From Schleiferiaceae bacterium (GTDB taxonomy: Bacteria > Bacteroidota > Bacteroidia > Flavobacteriales > Schleiferiaceae), in contig JAOARK010000127.1 in NCBI GenBank assembly GCA_025210575.1, forward strand, positions 1-8,270: 8,270 nt of DNA, read 5' to 3'. Below the pieces are notes generated by a model, which searched no databases, was not told where the DNA came from, and saw only the letters and a program-made list of their open reading frames with translations. Positions 1 through 5,976 of this stretch are shown one piece after another (positions within the stretch are counted from its first letter, which is position 1; the number at the start of each line of letters is the position of its first letter). A program made the position numbers and the translations under genes.

Positions 1-291
1 GATAACATATCAGTTTTTAAAGGTGTTGTAGATCCGTTGTCTGTAACTGAACCGGAAGGATTTGAATATGCGGTATTTCCAAATCCGGCAGATTCAAAAG
101 TGAATATAGAAACCATGTTGAAAAATGGTTTTACATTAAGAATCATTTCAATTGATGGCCGTCAAATTTTAATTCATAAGTCCGAAGAATCAACGACCTC
201 GTTGAGCGTGGAAGATTTAGAAGCTGGAGTTTATATCTTGGAACTCAAAGCAAATGGTCATAGACAATATGAAAGACTTGTAATAGAGTAA
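1..291 (+). CDS. C-terminal part of a T9SS-secreted protein (type A sorting domain), 5' truncated by window
   Basis: The reading frame is open from base 1 (it begins DNISVFKGVVDPLSVTEPEG) to the TAA at 289-291, so this is the tail of a larger gene that starts outside the window. The last ~75 residues fit the Por secretion tail of the type IX secretion system. They contain the 'VFPNPADSKVNIE' box, an 'IISIDGRQI' strand, a 'GVYILELKANG' strand and a terminal 'YERLVIE'. In this family the domain directs a periplasmic cargo protein to the T9SS in the outer membrane, and it is usually cleaved when the cargo is released or attached to the surface. The cargo's function cannot be told because its body is missing. 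The gene converges on the minus-strand lipoprotein gene with only 3 bp between stop codons, and I see no hairpin terminator there. Confidence 0.88.
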   Translation, partial: DNISVFKGVVDPLSVTEPEGFEYAVFPNPADSKVNIETMLKNGFTLRIISIDGRQILIHKSEESTTSLSVEDLEAGVYILELKANGHRQYERLVIE

Positions 292-294
292 TTG

Positions 295-645
295 TTATAA
301 TCCATACTTGTTCACTTCTGGCTTGTTCCAATTGTTTGGATGAGTTCTATAAACCACCACGCAAGAATCGATTTCAAAGCAGATCGAATCGGAAGTTCCC
401 CAAGCAAAGTCACAAATGGCGAGTTCAATTCCATCTTTATCAAAAATAGCGGTTGGAGAATCGTAAGCATTTTTAGCACATGAATAAACAAGAGCACCGT
501 TGTAATGACATTCGGCTATTTCACCGTTTTTGAAAACGTAATGAAGCGTTTTTATAACACTGGAGCTATCAGATTCTTTCTTGCATCCTGAAAGAAAAAC
601 TAGACTCAGACACAGTGAAAGCATATAGAACAGTGTATTTTTCAT
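295..645 (-). CDS. Small lipoprotein of unknown function (116 aa)
   Basis: The product begins with a lipoprotein signal peptide: MKNT, a hydrophobic stretch, and the lipobox LSGC with the acylated Cys at residue 21. It is followed by a Lys/Glu/Ser-rich linker (KKESDSSS). The mature part is about 95 residues and contains three more Cys-bearing stretches (ECHYNG, YSCAKN, AICDF) plus SICFEIDSCVVVY, so disulfides are possible in the periplasm. I do not recognise the family. It lies 65 bp downstream of the gamma-carboxylase homologue on the same strand, so co-transcription is possible. The gap also holds an inverted repeat, so the gene may have its own control. The ATG at 643-645 is favoured because the signal peptide starts exactly there. 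Confidence 0.75.
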   Translation of the reverse strand: MKNTLFYMLSLCLSLVFLSGCKKESDSSSVIKTLHYVFKNGEIAECHYNGALVYSCAKNAYDSPTAIFDKDGIELAICDFAWGTSDSICFEIDSCVVVYRTHPNNWNKPEVNKYGL

Positions 646-654
646 AATGCCAAT

Positions 655-676
655 CTACAATCGATATTGATTGTAG
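655..676. repeat. Inverted repeat, 8-bp arms with 6-nt loop
   Basis: CTACAATC (655-662) and GATTGTAG (669-676) are perfect inverted repeats around GATATT. On the minus strand no T tract follows, so a Rho-independent terminator is unlikely. The repeat ends 10 bp before the start codon of the small lipoprotein gene, where a regulator site or a 5' UTR hairpin could sit. CAATCGA also occurs twice, 25 bp apart (658-664 and 683-689), and TCGATATT occurs twice (661-668 and 694-701). The function is not known. Confidence 0.35.
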
Positions 677-710
677 TGCAAGCAATCGAGTATTCGATAT
701 TAATTATCAA

Positions 711-2159
711 CTAAATTTCTAGTGGGGTATTTAAAGGAACAATCCACTTTGCACCAGGAAATAATGGTCTTTTCTCTTTGGTTAAATCAATAGTTGGGTC
801 TATAAATTGTTGTTTAGGCCTACCATTTAGTCCTGCGCGAATGTCTGCATAGACCTCTACATCTTTTCCTAAACTTTGGTATTTCTGATCTACCATTTGA
901 GCGAACTGCCAAATCATGTAGGGTCTTTTCATCATTTTTCTGATCTGCCAATTCTCTAAATACTCGCTCATATCAATTTTAGCAGAAGAGTTGGTTTCTT
1001 TATCCACGAGAATAAAATGGCCTTTTACTTTTTTGGTTCGCAATTTCATATGCCAGGCAAAGCGGTGCCCTTCTTCGGTCCATGATGCGTTACTTGGAAT
1101 AAAGAAATGACGTAATGGAATTGTGCACATCAGAAAAACCCATATTCCTATGGCCCACAGGATTTGTTTTTGGTTCTTATCAAGAGTCATAGGAATCTGC
1201 ACTTTCTTTTTATCGTATTCCAAAACCCATGGGTTCCTAACTTTAAAATTGTTGTAGAATTTTCTCACCCATCCAGGGTTAAAGAAGATGGCGGTGGTGG
1301 CTATCATGAACCATGGGAACATTCCTATGGTGAAAATTTGAGAATTCGTAACGTGAAATATTAAAATGGCAAGAAATCCATAAATCCTTGTTTTCCTGAA
1401 AAGAAGAGCTGGTACAACGAATAGATCCAGTAATACTCCACCATAAGATAAACCCATAATCATCCATTCTTCTTCCAAATAGTTTCCAATCAAAAAAATG
1501 CTTGAATCGTTATCTAACCAAGATCTTAATGGTTCTCCTTTAAACCAGTCGCCATTTAGTTTGGCTACCCCTCCAAAAAAGTATGGCATTCCTATCATAA
1601 AGCGAACTAACCAAAGTGACCATAGTGGTGTAATTTCACTTCGAAGGTTTTTATTACGTTTTGCATCTAATGAAAAAGAACGGTGACAGGGTATAAAGAT
1701 CATTATAAAGCTAAAGATGCATACCAAATAGAAGTGGTTCATGTATCGAGCTTGCTCTAACAGAAAGGTATAGGTGAAAAGAAGAAAAAACAATGTCATA
1801 CTAACTCTGTAAAACAAGCCCAGCATAATACATGCAGCAAGCACTCCTAAAAATGCAAAGAGTATATACATTCCATTGCCGGGTAGAGGAGACAAAAAAT
1901 CAAATGGAAAATAGGTGAAGTGATTGGTGGGTTCGATCCAATATCTAGCGATCCAGTCGTATTTAAAATAACGGCTTACCTCCCACAAAAGAATTGCACC
2001 GTATAAAATACGTACGTAGACAAGACTTGAAATATCTACTTTACCAAAAAGATTGAGCAGTCCTTGTTTACCCTTTAATTCATTTAACTCACCGGTTAAA
2101 AGCATAGTTGATTCAAGTTGTTTGGTGATAATTGATTTCTTTAAAAATAGCATAACCAT
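711..2159 (-). CDS. HTTM / vitamin K-dependent gamma-carboxylase homologue, integral membrane protein
   Basis: This is a 482-residue homologue of the HTTM domain of gamma-glutamyl carboxylase (GGCX). GGCX adds CO2 to protein glutamates while oxidising reduced vitamin K. Hydrophobic membrane segments lie at about residues 45-65, 95-135, 143-158, 183-198, 232-270, 275-293 and 332-350. 'MNHFYL' (140-145) aligns with NHSYL of the human enzyme, placing H142 at human H160. 'YFFGGVAKLNGDW' (193-205) aligns with the segment holding the catalytic base, placing K200 at K218. 'FHVTNSQIFTIGMFPW' (268-283) and 'ADIRAGLNGRPKQQFIDP' (438-455) also match well. The C-terminal ~130 residues form the soluble beta-rich part. 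The natural substrate in bacteria is unknown, and a Leptospira homologue has been reported to be altered in activity. Starts at residue 1, at residue 3, or at residue 19 (codon 2103-2105) are all possible. The gene diverges from blaI across a shared 55-bp region. Confidence 0.88.
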   Translation of the reverse strand: MVMLFLKKSIITKQLESTMLLTGELNELKGKQGLLNLFGKVDISSLVYVRILYGAILLWEVSRYFKYDWIARYWIEPTNHFTYFPFDFLSPLPGNGMYILFAFLGVLAACIMLGLFYRVSMTLFFLLFTYTFLLEQARYMNHFYLVCIFSFIMIFIPCHRSFSLDAKRNKNLRSEITPLWSLWLVRFMIGMPYFFGGVAKLNGDWFKGEPLRSWLDNDSSIFLIGNYLEEEWMIMGLSYGGVLLDLFVVPALLFRKTRIYGFLAILIFHVTNSQIFTIGMFPWFMIATTAIFFNPGWVRKFYNNFKVRNPWVLEYDKKKVQIPMTLDKNQKQILWAIGIWVFLMCTIPLRHFFIPSNASWTEEGHRFAWHMKLRTKKVKGHFILVDKETNSSAKIDMSEYLENWQIRKMMKRPYMIWQFAQMVDQKYQSLGKDVEVYADIRAGLNGRPKQQFIDPTIDLTKEKRPLFPGAKWIVPLNTPLEI

Positions 2160-2168
2160 TTAAACTTT

Positions 2169-2204
2169 TAACTAAGAAATTAGTTATAACTAAATATTTA
2201 GTTA
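2169..2204. promoter_or_regulatory. Tandem 18-bp operator (two abutting dyads), probable BlaI binding sites
   Basis: Two copies of TAACTAA-N4-TTAGTTA lie directly end to end: 2169-2186 with spacer GAAA, and 2187-2204 with spacer ATAT. The second copy is a perfect 18-bp palindrome. The junction TTAGTTATAACTAA (2180-2193) is itself a perfect 14-bp palindrome, so four half-sites can be read. The array sits in the divergent region between the gamma-carboxylase homologue and the BlaI-family gene, 10 bp before the latter's first ATG. BlaI/MecI-family dimers are known to bind dyads in their own promoters. Assigning this array to the adjacent repressor is an inference from position and symmetry. Confidence 0.75.
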
Positions 2205-2210
2205 TATTAG
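2181..2210 (+). promoter_or_regulatory. Candidate Bacteroidetes-type promoter of the blaI-blaR1 operon
   Basis: TATATTAG (2203-2210) matches the Bacteroidetes -7 consensus TAnnTTTG at all but one defined base. A weak -33-like TAG (2181-2183), or TTA one base upstream, is spaced 19-20 nt before it. The element overlaps the right-hand operator, so a bound repressor would block it. Transcription would start at about 2215, at or next to the first ATG, giving an almost leaderless mRNA. The call rests on a short, degenerate motif. Confidence 0.35.
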
Positions 2211-2214
2211 CCGC

Positions 2215-2592
2215 ATGAATGGCATGAGAGAATTGACAAAGGCAGAAGAACAAGTAATGCAAGTGATTTGGAAATTGCAGAAAACCAACGTGCATGGCAT
2301 TATTGAGCAACTGCCTGAGCCAAGACCGGCCTACAACACCGTGAGTACCATTGTGCGCATTTTGGAACAGAAGGGTTTTGTAGGTCATGAGAGTAAGGGG
2401 AGAGCTCACCTTTACTTTCCTAAAATTGAGAAAGACAAATACAAATCATTTGCGGCCAACAATTTAATGCAGGGTTACTTTTCAGGATCGTTAAGTAACC
2501 TGGTTTCTTTTTTCGCTAAAAAAGAAGGTATGAAAATTGAGGATGTAGATGAGATCATGAAAATTATTGAAGAACAGAAAAACAAAAAGTAA
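2215..2592 (+). CDS. blaI: BlaI/MecI/CopY-family transcriptional repressor
   Basis: This 125-residue product has the family's usual length. The winged-helix N-terminal domain (about residues 4-80) contains 'LTKAEEQVMQVIWKL', the recognition helix 'YNTVSTIVRILEQKGF' (40-55) and the wing 'HESKGRAHLYFP'. The C-terminal dimerisation helices include 'LVSFFAKKEG' (96-105). In staphylococcal BlaI this region holds the N101-F102 bond cut during induction, and here F99-F100 takes that place. It should repress its own operon by binding the dyads just upstream. The start could be ATG 2215 or ATG 2224 (MRELTKAEEQ, which fits relatives better); no Shine-Dalgarno sequence decides this. Its TAA overlaps the ATG of the M56 protease gene (TAATG), implying translational coupling. 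The gene symbol denotes the family, and a role in beta-lactam resistance is not implied. Confidence 0.9.
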   Translation: MNGMRELTKAEEQVMQVIWKLQKTNVHGIIEQLPEPRPAYNTVSTIVRILEQKGFVGHESKGRAHLYFPKIEKDKYKSFAANNLMQGYFSGSLSNLVSFFAKKEGMKIEDVDEIMKIIEEQKNKK

Positions 2593-3824
2593 TGACAACT
2601 TATTTGCTTTTAACGAGTGCTGGTATACTCCTTTTTTGGATGTGTTATATGTTGATTTTTAAGAATCGATCTTCGGCCAGAACGAATAGAATCTTTTTGT
2701 TGTTAGGGCTTACTGTTCCTTTTACGTTACCTCTAGTTTCATGGAGCACCGCTGTAGATTTACCCCAAGAAGCCATTTTGCTTCCGGCCATTAATGTCCA
2801 ACTTCAAAACGTTGAACAAGTAGTTAGTAATAGCAATCAACTGTTAGCTATTGGCTTGTATTTATTGGGTTTCATAGCGTTTGCAATGTATCAATTCAAT
2901 GGGGTAATCGTTTTTCTCAGACTTAAGAATCGCGCTATTCATGAAGGAAATAAGGTATACCGTTTTCAAGACGTGATTATGCCGTTTTCTTTTTTCGGAA
3001 GTATTTTTCTTCCAAGTAATCTCTCAAAAGAACAAGAGGAAACTATAGTTGCCCACGAGCAATGGCACATTCAATTAAAACACAGTTGGGATGTGCTGTT
3101 AGCCGCGGTGGTGCAAACGGTTTTATGGTTTTTTCCAATTATGCCATTTTATGTTCGTGCATTACGAAACGAACACGAGTACGAAGTAGACGAACGCATG
3201 CTGCAACATGCCGAGTTTGATCAGTATGCAGAAACACTTCTGCACGTTAGTCTCATGCCCATTCAGCATGTAAAATTTCATTCTTTTTCTGCGCCAACTT
3301 TAAAAAAGAGACTAATTATGATGACAAGAACACAAAAGAAAAACACATGGAAGCTTTTAACATTACTTCCGTTAATCGGATCATTGATCTATTTAAGTGC
3401 CTGCACAAAAAATGCAGAAGCAATGCCTCAACAACCTGAAGCAATGTCGTTGCAAGAAGTAAGCACACCTCCACAATTTACAGGCTGTGAAACGAATGAA
3501 AGCAAACAAGCACAAATGCAATGCTTTATGCAAGGATTGACAGAAGTGGTTGTCGCTAATTTCAAATATCCTAAAGAAGCATCTGCGGCCAATAAAACAG
3601 GAAAAACAATGGTAGAATTTGTGATCACCAAAGAAGGTGAGCTAAAAAATGCCAGAGTTGCTAAGGGGGTCGAGTACACCAATGAAGATCAGCATCTGGC
3701 TGAACTAATGGATGATGCAGCGCTTGCAGTATTTGATGACTTCCCCAAAGTCATTCCTGCAAAGAAAGACGGGAAGACAGTAAGTGTTAAGTATATTGTT
3801 CCTATACAATTTGCATTGAAATAA
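2592..3824 (+). CDS. BlaR1-like M56 family membrane metalloprotease with TonB C-terminal domain
   Basis: This 410-residue inner-membrane protein is predicted to sense a signal and trigger inactivation of the adjacent BlaI repressor. Membrane helices lie at about 3-24, 33-51, 83-110, 167-188 and 253-271. The zinc site is visible: HEQWH (155-159, HExxH) and E196-x3-D200 in 'NEHEYEVD'. After the last helix comes a periplasmic TonB-type C-terminal domain (about 295-410): 'NFKYPKEA', 'GKTMVEFVITKEGELKNARV' and 'GKTVSVKYIVPIQFALK'. The classical penicillin-binding sensor domain of BlaR1/MecR1 is absent, so the inducer is unlikely to be read in the same way. C299 and C311 flank the domain entry and could form a disulfide. 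The last helix ends in LSAC, which resembles a lipobox but is internal. Its ATG overlaps the blaI stop by one base, and a terminator follows 4 bp after its stop. Confidence 0.88.
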   Translation: MTTYLLLTSAGILLFWMCYMLIFKNRSSARTNRIFLLLGLTVPFTLPLVSWSTAVDLPQEAILLPAINVQLQNVEQVVSNSNQLLAIGLYLLGFIAFAMYQFNGVIVFLRLKNRAIHEGNKVYRFQDVIMPFSFFGSIFLPSNLSKEQEETIVAHEQWHIQLKHSWDVLLAAVVQTVLWFFPIMPFYVRALRNEHEYEVDERMLQHAEFDQYAETLLHVSLMPIQHVKFHSFSAPTLKKRLIMMTRTQKKNTWKLLTLLPLIGSLIYLSACTKNAEAMPQQPEAMSLQEVSTPPQFTGCETNESKQAQMQCFMQGLTEVVVANFKYPKEASAANKTGKTMVEFVITKEGELKNARVAKGVEYTNEDQHLAELMDDAALAVFDDFPKVIPAKKDGKTVSVKYIVPIQFALK

Positions 3825-3828
3825 AAGT

Positions 3829-3853
3829 AAATCCCGCGAAAGCGGGATTTTTT
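3829..3853. terminator. Rho-independent terminator, probably bidirectional
   Basis: AAATCCCGC (3829-3837) and GCGGGATTT (3842-3850) form a perfect 9-bp stem around a GAAA tetraloop. On the plus strand a T run (3848-3853) follows, ending the blaI/M56 operon whose stop is at 3822-3824. On the minus strand the stem is followed by TTTACTTTTAT, so it can also end the convergent lipoprotein gene. The stop codon of that gene (3852-3854) touches the hairpin. Confidence 0.85.
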
Positions 3854-4940
3854 AATGCCTATTATCACAATGGATATAATATCGGGTATTGGTACTATCT
3901 AACACATCAATTGCAGGACAACCAAAAGACATACCCATAAAACCGAATACAACGGGTGATTTGTGTTTAAACAGCTGACCGGCATATTGATACTCATCAC
4001 GCCAATCGCTTTTATGTAGGTAATTTAATGGGGTCAAATAAGAGCCTTCAGAATCTTGATAATGAAGTGTTTTGATAATTATTTTAGATTCTATATCTCG
4101 AATGACCAATACTTCTTCACTAGGGTAGTGGGCCTCACCATAACAGCGCATGATGTATTCCAATCCATCATTTTTATGATGATAGGTGCTTCCTGCACCG
4201 TAAGAATGAAATCGAGTAGAATCTTCGGTGGTTAATACTTCTAAAGAGAAAAGACTTGAATCTACAAGTTCCCATTTAATTGGTTTTACTTTTCCCTTTG
4301 TAAATGGATTTTTTGGCCCAACATAAACTAAGGGATCTGTATACCAAATTTCTTTTAAGCCTGGGTCATCTAGTTTAAACCCAAACATGTAGTCATATTG
4401 TTCAATGGGTTGATATGCTCCATAGGGATTTAAAAACGCAACCAACTGAAGATTGTTAACCGCATAGGCATAGGTGCTGTCCTTAATTCCACTGTAGACG
4501 TAAAGGCTATCTCCTTCACTAAATCCAGAGCCTTGTAGAATCCTTTTTTTGTACTCGTCATCTAAGTAGTGAAACAGATCGTCTTCGTTACTTTTAAGAG
4601 TAATGTTTCCTAAATATTCAGGTTCGATAAATGAAGAGTCTGGATGATTGCTCCATTTGACGCCATCAGCTAACGGGACAAATCCAAACTTGTGACCTTC
4701 TAGATGTTCTATGCTGTAAAAGTCATAGATTCTAATTTCTAATTTAGAAAAGTACTTTTCTTCTTCTTTGACTAATCGTAATCTTTCTTCTTCTAATAAT
4801 CTATTGAATGATGCAATCGAATCTTTAATTTGAGTTGAATCAACTTGCTCAGTGTGCTCCTTCTCTTCTTTTGGTGGTTTGTCATTTGAGACACAACTCC
4901 CAATTATTAGCACAAAAAAGAGCCAAAGGGTATTTTTCAT
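3852..4940 (-). CDS. Lipoprotein of unknown function (362 aa)
   Basis: The favoured start is the ATG at 4938-4940, because the signal peptide MKNTLWLFFVLIIGSC begins there and ends in a lipobox (IGSC, acylated Cys16). The reading frame is open up to 5036, but the extra 32 residues would bury the signal peptide. After the Cys comes a highly charged segment (about 20-65), rich in Glu/Lys and likely a helical or coiled linker to the membrane. A mixed region of Tyr/Asp-rich beta-type sequence with no motif I recognise follows. Three further Cys (266, 341, 358) lie in the C-terminal third, in 'MRCYGE', 'SFGCPAID' and 'IHCDNRH'. The gene stands alone, with terminators on both sides. Function unknown. 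Confidence 0.75.
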   Translation of the reverse strand: MKNTLWLFFVLIIGSCVSNDKPPKEEKEHTEQVDSTQIKDSIASFNRLLEEERLRLVKEEEKYFSKLEIRIYDFYSIEHLEGHKFGFVPLADGVKWSNHPDSSFIEPEYLGNITLKSNEDDLFHYLDDEYKKRILQGSGFSEGDSLYVYSGIKDSTYAYAVNNLQLVAFLNPYGAYQPIEQYDYMFGFKLDDPGLKEIWYTDPLVYVGPKNPFTKGKVKPIKWELVDSSLFSLEVLTTEDSTRFHSYGAGSTYHHKNDGLEYIMRCYGEAHYPSEEVLVIRDIESKIIIKTLHYQDSEGSYLTPLNYLHKSDWRDEYQYAGQLFKHKSPVVFGFMGMSFGCPAIDVLDSTNTRYYIHCDNRH

Positions 4941-4966
4941 TTTGATTTCGTTCTGCGAATTGGTGG

Positions 4967-4996
4967 CAAAATAAGGACTGGGTTCAAATGAAGTAA
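4967..4996 (-). promoter_or_regulatory. Candidate promoter for the 3852-4940 lipoprotein gene
   Basis: On the minus strand TTATTTTG (4967-4974) differs from the -7 consensus TAnnTTTG at one defined base. TTA (4994-4996), close to the -33 TTG, lies 19 nt upstream. Transcription would begin about 20 nt before the preferred ATG at 4940, which also supports that start over longer alternatives. The motif is short and the call is tentative. Confidence 0.3.
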
Positions 4997-5061
4997 GCAA
5001 TTCTATTATTTGCTCAAAGAAATGAGTAAAGCACAATGATTATCTGATTATTTGCTCAGAC

Positions 5062-5092
5062 CTAAAGAAAAAGGCTCCAAAAAGGAGCCTTT
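5062..5092 (-). terminator. Rho-independent terminator after the secreted-protein gene
   Basis: AAAGGCTCC (5070-5078) and GGAGCCTTT (5084-5092) form a perfect 9-bp stem with an AAAAA loop. On the minus strand GGAGCC is followed by TTTTTCTTT, a typical U tract. It lies 22 bp after the stop at 5115 and ends transcription of the 5115-5900 gene. Confidence 0.85.
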
Positions 5093-5114
5093 ATATCTGT
5101 AGCATTTCCATGGA

Positions 5115-5900
5115 TCAATCGAAGAGTTGGTAACCTGTCCAACTTCTCGACTCTTTGTCGTATAAGAAAATGTAACCATTGGCAAAAGCAAACCTAAAGA
5201 TGTTATGCGTTACCGCATCTCCTGGCAACTTAACGGTAGCTGTGTGTTCACCATTCTTCAAGTTAAAGAAATACACTTCTTTATGCGCATAGTTCAATAA
5301 CCCAATTTCCATCTTCTTCTTACCGGTGTAAATAAATGCCGTTGTATTGATGTTGTCTAAACTTGTAGGTGTTTCTAGATATACTTTTAGATCCGTTTGT
5401 TTTCCGGTTTCTCTGTCATAACCAACAACCGACCCGTTGGTATAGTATAAAATTTGTTCACCCTTGCGATCAATGTTTCCGCAAGCTTGAGCACTAGGCT
5501 GGTTCATTCCTTTGTAAATGGTTTCTGTACCCGTTCCAGCATATCCTCTAGAATCGGTTTTAATGGTTATAAAACCAAAATCATTGTATCCATTCGCTTC
5601 AAGGTTCTGTGTTTTTGGGTTATACCACAACCCGCGAATATCTGCACCCGTTTTACCTTGGTAAAGGTTAGCACCTTGACTGTTAAAAGTCTCGACAGGA
5701 TAAGCGGCATTTCCTGCGTAAGCGGCATAGTACAGATCCTTGTCTTTATTATAAACCACGGCATTTCCATTGTTTCCACTAGAACTTATAATGGGTAGAT
5801 TTAATGTTTTCCCCGTTAAGTCGAGATTTTTTTGTGCCGAAACAAAAGGGATTGCTAAAAGAAGTGCGAGCGAAACAGAGGCAAGTTTCATCGTTTTCAT
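5115..5900 (-). CDS. Secreted protein of unknown function, possible beta-propeller fold
   Basis: The favoured start is the ATG at 5898-5900 (MKTMKLASVS), or the ATG at 5889-5891. From there a Sec signal peptide runs to about residue 22 (FVSA followed by QKN), with no lipobox. The frame is open up to 6029, but that would overlap the upstream gene and place 43 charged residues before the signal peptide. The mature ~239 residues repeat short beta-strand pairs of the form 'Y-N-K/P-x4-L': 'VVYNKDKDLYYAAYAGN' (48-64), 'GLWYNPKTQNLEANGYND' (90-107), 'QILYYTNGSVVGYDRETGK' (149-167), 'HKEVYFFNLKNGE' (206-218) and 'GYIFLYDKESRSW' (242-254). This is what a degenerate beta-propeller would look like. I do not recognise a named family. 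It follows the Fn3/Lcl_C lipoprotein gene by 76 bp with no terminator between, so the two may share a transcript. Confidence 0.75.
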   Translation of the reverse strand: MKTMKLASVSLALLLAIPFVSAQKNLDLTGKTLNLPIISSSGNNGNAVVYNKDKDLYYAAYAGNAAYPVETFNSQGANLYQGKTGADIRGLWYNPKTQNLEANGYNDFGFITIKTDSRGYAGTGTETIYKGMNQPSAQACGNIDRKGEQILYYTNGSVVGYDRETGKQTDLKVYLETPTSLDNINTTAFIYTGKKKMEIGLLNYAHKEVYFFNLKNGEHTATVKLPGDAVTHNIFRFAFANGYIFLYDKESRSWTGYQLFD

Positions 5901-5976
5901 AGTTAAGAGGACTTTAGTTATAAGTTTAAATTTAAGGTATTTCGTTCTTTTTCGACTACGATGAATTTCGGAGTTT

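Noticed and set aside
289..297. Terminator between the convergent first two genes
   Set aside because: The stop codons are 3 bp apart, and I could find no stem with a T tract within the surrounding ~50 bp.
1164..1364. Plus-strand open frame inside the gamma-carboxylase homologue
   Set aside because: It lies opposite a strongly conserved membrane-protein gene, has no recognisable domain, and is a shadow of that gene. The other short frames at 1279-1467, 1498-1686 and 2113-2409 are rejected on the same grounds.
3390..3420. Lipobox-like LSAC in the M56 protein (residues 268-271) as the start of a separate lipoprotein
   Set aside because: It is at the end of an internal membrane helix of one continuous frame, and a separate start there lacks support. 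The M56-to-TonB layout is common in the phylum.
2215..3824. Beta-lactam resistance operon
   Set aside because: The regulators are BlaI/BlaR1-like, but there is no beta-lactamase or penicillin-binding protein gene nearby, and the sensor lacks a penicillin-binding domain.
4941..5036. Longer N-terminus for the 3852-4940 lipoprotein (start at 5036)
   Set aside because: It would place 32 residues before a complete lipoprotein signal peptide. The internal ATG at 4940 also fits the candidate promoter.
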